IMG/VR virus record: IMGVR_UViG_3300020183_006139
Coordinates: 1-23,372 of that record
Length of the DNA: 23,372 bases
Reading direction: 5' to 3' (one strand)
Origin: a virus
Positions 12,444-19,558 of this stretch are shown in pieces; the first letter of the stretch is position 1; each line of letters opens with the position of its first letter. The notes under the pieces were generated by a model, which made no database searches, was not told the DNA's origin, and saw only the letters and a program-made list of their open reading frames with translations. The translations under genes were made by a program, and so were the position numbers.

Positions 12444-13177
12444 TGTCGTTCCATGTTTAGTTGAGCATCTTCAACATATCGGGGGTCTATGTCGTAGCCG
12501 ATGTATTTTCGTCCCAATCGTTTTGCTGTGGTGGTTGTTGTTCCGCTTCCGTTGAACGGGTCAAGCACGACATCACCAATTATGGTCGTGAGAAGAATGC
12601 AGTTCTCTACAAGTTGTTGGGGAAAGGGTGCAGGGTGAGTCGTTTGTTTTGGCGGTGCGATATTCCATATTTCGGTTATGTAATCAGGGTTCACATTTTC
12701 CCTGTGGGTGCGGGGTTTGTTTTTCGTCAACCAATACACATGTTCGGTGTTCGGCAGTAGATGGTCTTTACGAATATTTGGACTGTTGTGTCTATTCCAA
12801 ATTATGAGTTGATAGATTATTGCGTTCGTTTTATGTATGAACTCGGTTGGCAGTCGTGCTTGGTTGTTGTATCGTCGCGGTTTGTGGTTGAAAAAAATTG
12901 AGCCGTCACTTTTTATGACGCGAAGAAGTTGATTGATTACCGCAATTATCCATTCTTGATATTCTTCCTCTCGCATATTGTCGTGGTACGAGTTGTAGTC
13001 AATGTTGTGTTTCTGCCAAATCTGATTGCTGTTTTGTGTTCTGCCTTCCTGTATGCCTTTTTTGTTGTAGGGGGGTGATGTGACGACCGTGTTGATGGAT
13101 TCGTCGGGAAGTTTTCGCAGTTCACTGAGCGCTTCCGCGCACCTAATTATGTTGGTCTCAATATTTGCAGACGACAT
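12440..13177 (-). CDS. DNA N4/N6 methyltransferase (SPPY type)
   Basis: This 245-residue beta-class-like DNA methyltransferase has motif IV TSPPYN at residues 33-38 and the AdoMet motif DPFNGSGTT near residues 206-214, then YIGYDIDPRYVEDA. SPPY in this position is associated with N4-cytosine or N6-adenine methylation; the exact base cannot be assigned. The order (catalytic motif before the AdoMet motif) fits that class. It is the second gene of a leftward operon, 10 nt after a winged-helix-like gene and overlapping a PD-(D/E)XK-like gene by ATGA. That context suggests a restriction-modification cassette, or protection from host restriction. Confidence 0.9.
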   Translation of the reverse strand: MSSANIETNIIRCAEALSELRKLPDESINTVVTSPPYNKKGIQEGRTQNSNQIWQKHNIDYNSYHDNMREEEYQEWIIAVINQLLRVIKSDGSIFFNHKPRRYNNQARLPTEFIHKTNAIIYQLIIWNRHNSPNIRKDHLLPNTEHVYWLTKNKPRTHRENVNPDYITEIWNIAPPKQTTHPAPFPQQLVENCILLTTIIGDVVLDPFNGSGTTTTTAKRLGRKYIGYDIDPRYVEDAQLNMERQ

Positions 13178-13186
13178 TTCGTCCTG

Positions 13187-13215
13187 TTTATTTTGTAACG
13201 AATGGGACTGTGTTG
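13187..13215. repeat. TTTATTTTGT-N6-GGG motif copy
   Basis: TTTATTTTGT at 13187-13196 with GGGACTG at the same offset. Here it overlaps the last codons and stop of the winged-helix-like gene. Confidence 0.5.
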
Positions 13216-13631
13216 TTACTGCCGTTCAGGATGCTCTCCTCTTCCTTTTTCAATGATTTGTTGCGGGCATGAATTGCCGAAGCGGTTTGACTGTTTCCGT
13301 GGGGATTCATGATGGTGAAACGCTTATCCAACTCTCGTATCATTGCAAATCCGTCCTGAGTAATCCGCCATTGAATACCGTTGAAATGGCGTTCAAGGAA
13401 ACCCGACTTTGTGAGAGTGTTCGTATAATGTTTTATTTTGTTTCGGTCAATTTTTTCTAGTTGAAAGTCGTAGTACTCGGTTCTCGTGAACCACTCACCC
13501 TCTTTCATTCGTGTGCGCATGCGTGCGTAGCACAATACCATGTAGGAGCCGCGTCGTCCCCCCTTCGCCATGCCCGCGACCGTGTTGGCTTGCCAATCCG
13601 AATTTTCGGTGTTCATTTGGTTACTGCTCAT
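13188..13631 (-). CDS. Winged-helix-like protein, possible operon regulator
   Basis: Start ATG 13631 (147 residues) is chosen because TAGAAT ends 8 nt upstream; an ATG at 13652 would overlap the divergent gene's start. The middle (GEWFTRTEYYDFQLEKIDRNKIKHYTNTLTKSGFLERHF) followed by NGIQWRITQDGFAMIREL looks like a winged helix: helices, then a beta hairpin. The C-terminus is Lys/Glu-rich and polar. As the first gene before the methyltransferase and two nucleases it could be a controller protein, but its family is not recognised. Its stop contains the recurrent TTTATTTTGT motif. Confidence 0.6.
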   Translation of the reverse strand: MSSNQMNTENSDWQANTVAGMAKGGRRGSYMVLCYARMRTRMKEGEWFTRTEYYDFQLEKIDRNKIKHYTNTLTKSGFLERHFNGIQWRITQDGFAMIRELDKRFTIMNPHGNSQTASAIHARNKSLKKEEESILNGSNNTVPFVTK

Positions 13632-13636
13632 GGTGC

Positions 13637-13645
13637 TAGATTCTA
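13637..13645. promoter_or_regulatory. Face-to-face overlapping -10 boxes between divergent genes
   Basis: TAGATTCTA contains a rightward TAGATT (13637-13642), 8 nt before the ATG at 13651, and a leftward TAGAAT (13645-13640), 8 nt before the ATG at 13631. The two leaderless-type promoters would share bases and be mutually exclusive. No convincing -35 was seen on either side. Confidence 0.4.
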
Positions 13646-13650
13646 CAGTC

Positions 13651-14223
13651 ATGGCACACCTTCCCGCTACCCAAATCATTTCGTCGGACTTCAGTTTTTG
13701 GAGCAGAAAAGCCCCCGTTATGGGCGGTGTTTGGCAGGACGCTGCATCGTGTGCCTTGGAGTACATTTACGATGTTGTTGCCGAGATGCAGGACGCGGAG
13801 TATGAACCGCATCTCACCGATTTGCGTAAAATGGTTGACGACGGCATTGGTTCGTTTTTTGACCAGCCAATTCACCCAAATTTGGGGCGGTTTGCATTTT
13901 GGCGCGACTTGGGCGCAACTGGAGTGGTTTTGTCACGCAAGTTTTGTAGCCGTCCGATGCGACAGATGTTCGTACATGAGACTTTGGTGAACAAGCAGAC
14001 GGATTACGGGCATGACAATGTTGCGCGGTTTGGTTCGCGTGGTTTGCTGGTGCGTATGCACGACAAGATTGCGCGTTTAGAGAACATCATTGCCAAGGGT
14101 GTTGACCCGAAGAACGAGTCGCTGTTTGATAATTTCATGGATGTTGCGGGCTATTCGGCAATTGGTTGTATGTGGGAGGCGGACGAGTTTTTGTTGCCGT
14201 TGGCTAATGCGAAAGCGTCCTGA
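13651..14223 (+). CDS. Nmad1 (DUF1599)/MazG-like all-alpha protein
   Basis: ATG 13651 gives 190 residues; a longer start at 13630 would cross the shared promoter. The C-terminal half has TDYGHDNVARFG, GLLVRMHDKIARLENIIAKG and ESLFDNFMDVAGYSAIGCMW, the pattern of the nucleotide-modification-associated domain 1 / MazG-like group. Acidic residues there (D of MHDK, E of ESLFDNFMD) would bind metal. Relatives are thought to act on nucleotides, often next to DNA-modification genes. Here it diverges from a methyltransferase/nuclease operon by about 19 bp, which fits such a role. A plain NTP pyrophosphohydrolase is the main alternative. Confidence 0.65.
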   Translation: MAHLPATQIISSDFSFWSRKAPVMGGVWQDAASCALEYIYDVVAEMQDAEYEPHLTDLRKMVDDGIGSFFDQPIHPNLGRFAFWRDLGATGVVLSRKFCSRPMRQMFVHETLVNKQTDYGHDNVARFGSRGLLVRMHDKIARLENIIAKGVDPKNESLFDNFMDVAGYSAIGCMWEADEFLLPLANAKAS

Positions 14224-14458
14224 GCATCCCAAGAAACCCCAACCGCAGGGGGTGCGTTTGTCTGGGTCAAATATTGTGCCGAAGGGTTTTAAGCCGTACG
14301 TGGTGCGTGACCCGAAGACGGAGCAGGATGTGGTGGATTTTTTGTCGTCTGCTGCCGAGGCTGGTGATTGGGAGGCGGAGTTATTGCTCGGTCTCCTGAA
14401 AGTAATGTCTTTAAATGATTTGATTGTTGAGGGTGCTATTCGTATTCAGCGGGGTTGA
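14207..14458 (+). CDS. Small hypothetical protein
   Basis: ATG 14207 overlaps the previous gene by 17 nt and gives 83 residues. The N-terminus is basic and Pro-rich (RKRPEHPKKPQPQG); the rest looks helical (TEQDVVDFLSSAAEAGDWEAELLLGLLKVMSLNDLIVEGAIRI). Longer in-frame starts run through the upstream gene and are unlikely. No family is recognised. It is probably cotranslated with the Nmad1-like gene. Confidence 0.55.
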   Translation: MRKRPEHPKKPQPQGVRLSGSNIVPKGFKPYVVRDPKTEQDVVDFLSSAAEAGDWEAELLLGLLKVMSLNDLIVEGAIRIQRG

Positions 14459-14464
14459 TGCCTG

Positions 14465-14496
14465 TTTATTTTGTGAGGCGTGGGGCTCTGTAAAAT
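14465..14496 (+). promoter_or_regulatory. TTTATTTTGT motif and TAAAAT -10 before the DUF5872 gene
   Basis: The recurrent TTTATTTTGT (14465-14474) is followed 16 nt later by TAAAAT (14491-14496), 6 nt before the GTG at 14503. TTTTGT could act as a poor -35. This is the only copy of the motif with a good -10 at that distance. Confidence 0.45.
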
Positions 14497-14502
14497 TGGT
14501 GA

Positions 14503-15042
14503 GTGGATAAGTTGTCTGTAAAAGTTCTCGGTACACCCATACGAAAGGCAAGTACAAAATCTATGTTTGATGCCAACCAATCGGTTCACGACTTCTATCT
14601 CGTGATGTCCAACGCACAAGAAAAAAGCGAATCGCCATACACGAACAACGCGTTGCGTGAACGCATCAAGGCTCGCGTGATGGCTGGTTCGGAGGGTGGG
14701 CGACCCGGTCAGTGGTCTGCTCGTAAAGCACAACTCGTGGCGTTGCGATACAGGAAAGCGGGTGGGGGGTACAAGAAGGGTAAACGCCCAAGCAAGAAGC
14801 AACGGTCGCTGAAAAAGTGGGGACGAGAAAAGTGGAGAACCTCGGACGGCAAACCAGCCTTGCGTGGGGGCAAGATGCGCAGGTATTTGCCCGATAAGGT
14901 ATGGGGAAGGTTGTCGCCTGCTCAGCGTGCCGCCACGAATCGCAAGAAGATTCAAGGCGACAAGCGAGGACGACAGTTTGTTGCGAATACCGAAACCGCC
15001 AAAGATAAGGCGAGAAGTTACAGGAAACGAAATAAATTTTAA
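14503..15042 (+). CDS. DUF5872-like basic protein
   Basis: A GTG at 14503 gives 179 strongly basic residues. The core matches my recollection of DUF5872: GRPGQWSARKAQLVALRYRK, AGGGYKKGKRPSKKQ, LKKWGREKWRT, DGK then RYLPDKVWGRLS and FVANTETAKDKA. The family occurs in viruses and has no established function; the high Lys/Arg content suggests nucleic-acid or particle association. A -10 box ending 6 nt before the GTG supports the start. Its TAA overlaps the next gene's ATG (TAATG). Confidence 0.7.
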   Translation: MDKLSVKVLGTPIRKASTKSMFDANQSVHDFYLVMSNAQEKSESPYTNNALRERIKARVMAGSEGGRPGQWSARKAQLVALRYRKAGGGYKKGKRPSKKQRSLKKWGREKWRTSDGKPALRGGKMRRYLPDKVWGRLSPAQRAATNRKKIQGDKRGRQFVANTETAKDKARSYRKRNKF

Positions 15043-15488
15043 TGAGCGTCAATAAAAAATCTGCTCCACAAAAACAGGTAGTAGAAATAGTTAGAGTAGG
15101 GCAGTGGGGTCGTGTTGAGTATCAGCATATCCTTGAATGTGGGCATGTTGAGGTTCGTAAACGCCCATCAAAAACGGACAAAATAGCGTGCACATGGTGC
15201 GTTATCGCCACAGAAAAACAGCGAGAACTCCGCACCTTGACAGTTGTACCTCCCCCGATTACCGAAGAACCGTGGGACTTCTATGACGATGTTGCCGTTG
15301 ATGAGATAAGGCTTGCGCAAACACGGTCAGCATTAGCACACGCTCTCGGATGTCCGCAGGAAAGCATAGAAATTGTGTCATCTGTTGACGAAAAGGGAGA
15401 CTTGACGGTGAACTACATGACTGTGTTGCTTGACTACGGGCAGGCGCTGACAATAATCAAAAAATCGCAGAATATCGTTGACATCTGA
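15042..15488 (+). CDS. Hypothetical protein with Cys/His cluster
   Basis: This 148-residue product starts in a TAATG overlap. An N-terminal part has YQHILECGHVEVRKRPSKTDKIACTWC; the C-x-H and C-x-x-C could form one zinc site. The rest is an acidic alpha/beta region (PWDFYDDVAVDEIRLAQTRSALAHALG) ending in a predicted helix. The family is not recognised. The TTGACA of the WhiB promoter overlaps its last codons. Confidence 0.65.
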   Translation: MSVNKKSAPQKQVVEIVRVGQWGRVEYQHILECGHVEVRKRPSKTDKIACTWCVIATEKQRELRTLTVVPPPITEEPWDFYDDVAVDEIRLAQTRSALAHALGCPQESIEIVSSVDEKGDLTVNYMTVLLDYGQALTIIKKSQNIVDI

Positions 15489-15507
15489 ATTGGTCTGTGG
15501 TTATGCT
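15478..15507 (+). promoter_or_regulatory. Leaderless sigma70-type promoter for whiB
   Basis: TTGACA (15478-15483), 18-bp spacer, TATGCT (15502-15507), then 8 nt to the ATG at 15516. The -35 lies inside the end of the preceding gene. Confidence 0.7.
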
Positions 15508-15515
15508 TGGAGCCC

Positions 15516-15995
15516 ATGAACAAGAGCCTCCGCGCATCTCTCCCATTTGATTCATCCAAATCCGCTTGCCGTGAACACGGAGTTCGTGTCTTTTATCCAA
15601 TCGTGGAAAAACCGACAATGTCAAATAGGATGCGTGCGTTAATTCAGGAAGCAAAAAAGATTTGCTCCACATGCGAAGTCAGGGAGCCCTGTCTCAACTA
15701 TGCCTTAGAGAATGAGTCGCACGGAATTTGGGGTGGATTATCGGAAACGGAGCGACAATACCGTAGATTAGAACTAGGTATTACTTATAAACCGTGGGAA
15801 ACAGGAAATGGTACCGAGGTGGAATCCATAAATGCGATTCGTGCCCGTCGTCGTTGGCGGGATGCTGAACGAAAACGACGAGAACGTGAACGCAAATCAA
15901 AACAACGAGACGAACAAAATCCTGACCGAAAAAAGAGGCGCTCCAATGTCCAATACGAAGTGGTAATTGAAGATGAAATGATTGAATCAGAATGA
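15516..15995 (+). CDS. WhiB-family Fe-S transcription factor
   Basis: ATG 15516 (159 residues) is chosen over a TTG at 15507 because the latter overlaps the -10 box. Four cysteines fit the WhiB [4Fe-4S] site: C18 (SACRE), then C50-x2-C53-x5-C59 in ICSTCEVREPCLNYAL. The turn GIWGGLSETER (residues 70-80) is the family signature. A long Arg/Lys-rich tail (about 115-145) could bind DNA. WhiB proteins are confined to Actinobacteria and their phages, and bind sigma factor region 4 or DNA. A phage copy may redirect host transcription. Its TGA overlaps the primase ATG. Confidence 0.93.
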   Translation: MNKSLRASLPFDSSKSACREHGVRVFYPIVEKPTMSNRMRALIQEAKKICSTCEVREPCLNYALENESHGIWGGLSETERQYRRLELGITYKPWETGNGTEVESINAIRARRRWRDAERKRRERERKSKQRDEQNPDRKKRRSNVQYEVVIEDEMIESE

Positions 15996-17746
15996 CACAA
16001 CTTGCTTCTCCGACAGTTGAGTCGTTCTTAAACAAACTTAACGGCGTAAAAAAGACTGGCGCCGGTTGGCAGGCGCGTTGCCCATGTCGCAACGATGATG
16101 AAAATCCCTCTCTCTCTGTTGCGCAAGGGAATGACGGTCGCGTCCTCGTCACATGTCACCGTGGTAACGGTTGTGATGTGGTGCAAATTTGCACATCCCT
16201 CAGCATGAAAGTCACCGACCTTTATCCCCCACGCAAGGAGGAGCGGAAACTTTCTCTTGTTGCGACATATGACTACCGAAACGAAAAAGGCGAAGTTATT
16301 TATCAGAAACAGCGTTTCGTAGACCAATGGGGAAAGAAAACATTTAAGCAACGCAGACCCGACCCAAGCAATCCCAAAAAATGGATTTATTCGTTGGAGA
16401 ATATAGACAAAACGCTATATCGTCTCCCCGAAATTATTCAGGCTCGTGAAAATAACGAAGTGATATGGCTCGTTGAAGGCGAAAAAGATGCAGATAATTT
16501 GGTCAAACTCGGCTGGTGTGCAACGACTCCGCCAAACGGCGCTGGCAAATGGCAGGATTCGTTTACCGAAATTCTTCGTGGGTGCGGAGTATTCATCATC
16601 GCCGATAATGATGTACCGGGTTGGGAACATGCGAAAGAGATACAACGCCGATTACAAAAAGTTGGATGTACGGTGAGCACATTTGTGCCACCTAAACAAT
16701 TTAAGGATGTTTCCGAACTATTGGCAAACGGAGGGAATCTTGAAGAACTAATTGATTTTAAAGATGCAGAGCCTCTCAATTCGGCAGAACGAAAAGACGA
16801 AGAGAATGAAGAGTCAGATGAACAGGCTTTATCGGATGCAACATCTTCACTTGAATCCATAGCCTCGCAAATCACCAAAGTTCTATTGCGCCAAGACCTT
16901 TCTGAAGATACGCGAATTTCTCGTGCGACCATGTTGCTTAATCAAATCAAAGGCGAGAACGACTATGACCGAGGACGACTCATTAATTGGCAGGATTTCC
17001 TTGGTGAGTCGGCAGACGAGGAATTTGATTGGGTTATTGACAATCTGATTGAACGAGGTGAACGCATAATGGTGGTGGCAGCCGAGGGAGTCGGCAAAAC
17101 CATGCTTGCGCGACAGGTAGCGATTTGTGCTTCCGCAGGTCTTCATCCGTTTAATTTTTCTCGTATCAAACCTATTCGCACCCTGACTATTGACCTTGAA
17201 AATCCAGAGCGTATTATCCGACGAACATCTACGAATATCATGAACGCGGCATTGCGTTACGGTCATGTGAAGCAGGTTGATGCACACATACTTATCAAGC
17301 CTGCTGGTGTGGATTTACTGAGGGCTGAAGACAGGGCAATAATTGAGGAGGCTGTAGAGAGAATCAAGCCAGACCTTCTTGTTGTTGGACCTCTATATAA
17401 ATCATTTGTAGACCCTGGCGGGCGAACATCAGAGGCTGTTGCCGTTCAGGTGGCAAAGTTCTTTGACATGATTCGCGACTACCATAAATGCGCATTGTGG
17501 TTGGAGCACCATGCGCCCTTGGGTTCGTCAATGAGCACGAGGGATTTGCGTCCGTTCGGGTCTGCTGTTTGGTCGCGGTGGCCGGAATTCGGTCTTTCGC
17601 TACATCCCGACCCAACAATTGTTGGGGAATATGTTTACGATGTGCGACATTTTCGTGGTGCACGAGACGAACGACCATTTCCGACTAAACTTAGAAGGGG
17701 TAAAGTATTTCCGTTTGAATTAGTTGATGTGAGAGACCAAATATGA
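15992..17746 (+). CDS. Primase-helicase (zinc, Toprim, RepA/DnaB-like ATPase)
   Basis: The 584-residue protein starts in an ATGA overlap. Residues 26-60 form a CHC2-type zinc site (RCPCRNDDENPSLSV, then CHRGNGC). Residues 155-210 form a Toprim domain with VEGEKDAD (E160) and IIADND (D203, D205). A charged linker (260-280) precedes a RecA-fold ATPase with Walker A AAEGVGKT (361-368) and a Walker B-like TLTIDLE near 395, then PDLLVVGPLYK. The architecture fits phage bifunctional primase-helicases that synthesise primers and unwind the fork. It lies between WhiB and an HTH protein in an overlapping rightward operon. Confidence 0.92.
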   Translation: MTQLASPTVESFLNKLNGVKKTGAGWQARCPCRNDDENPSLSVAQGNDGRVLVTCHRGNGCDVVQICTSLSMKVTDLYPPRKEERKLSLVATYDYRNEKGEVIYQKQRFVDQWGKKTFKQRRPDPSNPKKWIYSLENIDKTLYRLPEIIQARENNEVIWLVEGEKDADNLVKLGWCATTPPNGAGKWQDSFTEILRGCGVFIIADNDVPGWEHAKEIQRRLQKVGCTVSTFVPPKQFKDVSELLANGGNLEELIDFKDAEPLNSAERKDEENEESDEQALSDATSSLESIASQITKVLLRQDLSEDTRISRATMLLNQIKGENDYDRGRLINWQDFLGESADEEFDWVIDNLIERGERIMVVAAEGVGKTMLARQVAICASAGLHPFNFSRIKPIRTLTIDLENPERIIRRTSTNIMNAALRYGHVKQVDAHILIKPAGVDLLRAEDRAIIEEAVERIKPDLLVVGPLYKSFVDPGGRTSEAVAVQVAKFFDMIRDYHKCALWLEHHAPLGSSMSTRDLRPFGSAVWSRWPEFGLSLHPDPTIVGEYVYDVRHFRGARDERPFPTKLRRGKVFPFELVDVRDQI

Positions 17747-18366
17747 CAGAAAAGGGTTTGACTCGTGAGTTCCTAGCCGAAAGAGACGTACGCATATTCA
17801 AAATGCGTCAGGCTGGTATCACCACCGCAGAAATTTCAAGAAGGTTTGGCATGACCAACAATGCTGTCAGTTCGTCTATACGGCGACAATTGGGCAGGTT
17901 GAGCCAAGAAGCGCTCATGGCGTATCCGGAGGTCTTACAGATGGAACTGGAGCGTCTGGATGCCCTTCAGAGCGCAGTGTGGCCGCTAACGCAACACAGA
18001 AAGGTCAAGTTGGATGACGGCACCGAGGTGTCTGTGGAGCCCGACATCAAAGCGGTGTCAACTATTTTGTCAATTATTGACAGGCGTGCTCGTTTGCTGG
18101 GAATGGAGCAAAACAATTTGAATGTTCGTATGGATGTTCAGGACTCCACGCAGAATCAGTTGCGGGCTGTTTTGGCTGGTGCTCCCGGTGCACAAGTTTC
18201 TGAGAAGTTTGACGCTGAGGCTGAAGCAAAGAAATTGCTTGCGATTATGCGTGATTCTGGCGTGATTGAGGAGACGACGGTGAATAAGTTGTTGGGTGAT
18301 TTCCCTGCGTTGACCGAAGGCGGGGAAGACGATGAAGAGAAAGGTGAAGACATTCACCCCGAATAG
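17743..18366 (+). CDS. HTH protein, possible terminase small subunit
   Basis: The ATG at 17743 overlaps the primase stop (ATGA) and gives 207 residues. An N-terminal helix-turn-helix is clear: RDVRIFKMRQAGITTAEISRRFGMTNNAVSSSIRRQLG (about 14-50). A helical middle, a DIKAVSTILSIIDRRARLLGM segment and an acidic C-terminus follow. This layout (HTH, oligomerising helices, acidic tail) resembles small terminases, but no large terminase follows it in this window. A sequence-specific DNA-binding or replication-associated factor is equally possible. Confidence 0.6.
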   Translation: MTEKGLTREFLAERDVRIFKMRQAGITTAEISRRFGMTNNAVSSSIRRQLGRLSQEALMAYPEVLQMELERLDALQSAVWPLTQHRKVKLDDGTEVSVEPDIKAVSTILSIIDRRARLLGMEQNNLNVRMDVQDSTQNQLRAVLAGAPGAQVSEKFDAEAEAKKLLAIMRDSGVIEETTVNKLLGDFPALTEGGEDDEEKGEDIHPE

Positions 18367-18399
18367 TGCAAACGCTCACAAGTGGATAATTTATTATAA

Positions 18400-18510
18400 A
18401 TGAATGCTTTTTTTGATAACAGCCCTTCTCTTCATTATCGCTTCAGTGTCATTCCACAAATTCGTTCTTATGAGGGCAGTGGAACACCCATTTATCTGCT
18501 TGGACAATAA
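18400..18510 (+). CDS. Possible 36-aa ORF
   Basis: ATG 18400 opens MNAFFDNSPSLHYRF and continues to a TAA at 18508-18510. TAATTT (18387-18392) ends 7 nt upstream, matching the leaderless pattern seen at other genes here. No homology is recognised and chance is likely. The gap 18367-18540 otherwise holds only this and a weak hairpin. Confidence 0.25.
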   Translation: MNAFFDNSPSLHYRFSVIPQIRSYEGSGTPIYLLGQ

Positions 18511-18523
18511 ACCGCTATCGCGG
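18507..18523 (-). terminator. Weak terminator-like hairpin
   Basis: On the minus strand CCGC-GATA-GCGG (18523-18512) is followed by TTTATT, just downstream of the dioxygenase stop. The stem is short, so confidence is low. Confidence 0.35.
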
Positions 18524-18540
18524 ATTAGGGCTGAGCGAGA

Positions 18541-19371
18541 CTATGCGCTTGTAAAAGCGACCTTATCCTTCTGAGGGGAGCAAAACTCAGTAGTAATGAC
18601 GGGGTGGGTTGAAACCACACATTCCCTCTTATCGGGAAGTTGTTCTTTTACCATCAATCTCATCAACCATCTATCTGTTCCGTCATAGCGAGGCTGAAAA
18701 GGCTTCCTGCCGTGAGCAACTTGATGATTATCAATAATGAGAACATCACCATCTTCAAGAACAATTTCTTTTATATTCTCGTCAACTAATTTCTTAAAAC
18801 ATTCCAAAGCGGAATTCGCAACTTCGGTTTTCCCCCTCATCAGGTCTTCGTCAAAAATGAATCTAAACTTTTTGTGTTTGAAATTAATGACCGGCACCAA
18901 CCATTCATCGTATTGTTTTTTGTTTTCCTTGAAGGATAAGTCGGGTTGGATATAAAATTGGGGGCGCATCAACTCGTACATCAATCCGACATCTATATTT
19001 CTTAAGATGTCCCCAAAATTCACGTATGTGGTTGGAGCATTCTTATCTCCGCGTAAACACATCAAAATAAGAACATCTGGCTTATGCGGATGAAATGCTG
19101 TTTCTGTGTGCATTTTCAGCAATGCTTTGGAAGATGAAGAAATTTGTGCGAATTCCGTTTTGGGATTGGGAAGTACGTGTTGAATCAGGCGACCGTTCTG
19201 CTCCTGTTTGTAGGCGACAGGGAAACCATAATGAGCGCCGAACTTCAACAACAAATCGGATGCCTGTTTAACGATGTCATCGCTCATCGGTGGTATCAGC
19301 GGAGTCGCAGGAATCTGACCTATCTCAACGCCTTTGATTAGTGTTAGGGGTTCATTCGGTTCAATCGTCAT
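18541..19371 (-). CDS. AsnO/VioC-like Fe(II)/2-oxoglutarate dioxygenase
   Basis: From ATG 19371 the protein is 276 residues. It has HTE at 88-90 in KMHTETAFHPHKPDVLILMCLRGD, TTYV at 114-117, and the distal H220 in DNHQVAHGRKPF. R234 lies 14 residues later. The H-x-E...H...R spacing (132, then 14) fits the clavaminate-synthase/AsnO/VioC branch of the TauD superfamily, which beta-hydroxylates amino acids such as Asn or Arg. The substrate here is unknown. A longer start at 19485 would overlap the upstream gene and is unlikely; AGAAGG about 9 nt upstream supports the ATG. It ends a leftward operon with MazG. Confidence 0.85.
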   Translation of the reverse strand: MTIEPNEPLTLIKGVEIGQIPATPLIPPMSDDIVKQASDLLLKFGAHYGFPVAYKQEQNGRLIQHVLPNPKTEFAQISSSSKALLKMHTETAFHPHKPDVLILMCLRGDKNAPTTYVNFGDILRNIDVGLMYELMRPQFYIQPDLSFKENKKQYDEWLVPVINFKHKKFRFIFDEDLMRGKTEVANSALECFKKLVDENIKEIVLEDGDVLIIDNHQVAHGRKPFQPRYDGTDRWLMRLMVKEQLPDKRECVVSTHPVITTEFCSPQKDKVAFTSA

Positions 19372-19558
19372 CCCGTTTGCCTTCTCTGCGTTTTCGTTTC
19401 GGCGCAAGGTCGTGAGTTCTGAGTGGATGACCGTACGGCAAGCGGGTTCTCCGTTTTCCTGCTTTGGTTCCCGGCACTGTCTCATACTCTTTTGTTAAGT
19501 AATTGAAGCGTGTTCGTTGTTGTGCCCCACGAGAAACTTTCTTATTTTTCTTTCCCAT
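19361..19558 (-). CDS. Small highly basic protein
   Basis: A 65-residue product starts in a TAATG overlap with MazG. Nearly a third of residues are Lys or Arg (KKNKKVSRGAQQRTRF; TKAGKRRTRLPYG; PKRKRREGKRDDD). No domain is recognised; nucleic-acid binding is the obvious possibility. It overlaps the dioxygenase ATG by 11 nt. Confidence 0.6.
   Translation of the reverse strand: MGKKNKKVSRGAQQRTRFNYLTKEYETVPGTKAGKRRTRLPYGHPLRTHDLAPKRKRREGKRDDD

Noticed and set aside
17743-18366. Firm terminase small subunit call
   Set aside because: The HTH layout fits, but no large terminase is adjacent and no family-specific motif was recognised, so it is left as a possibility.
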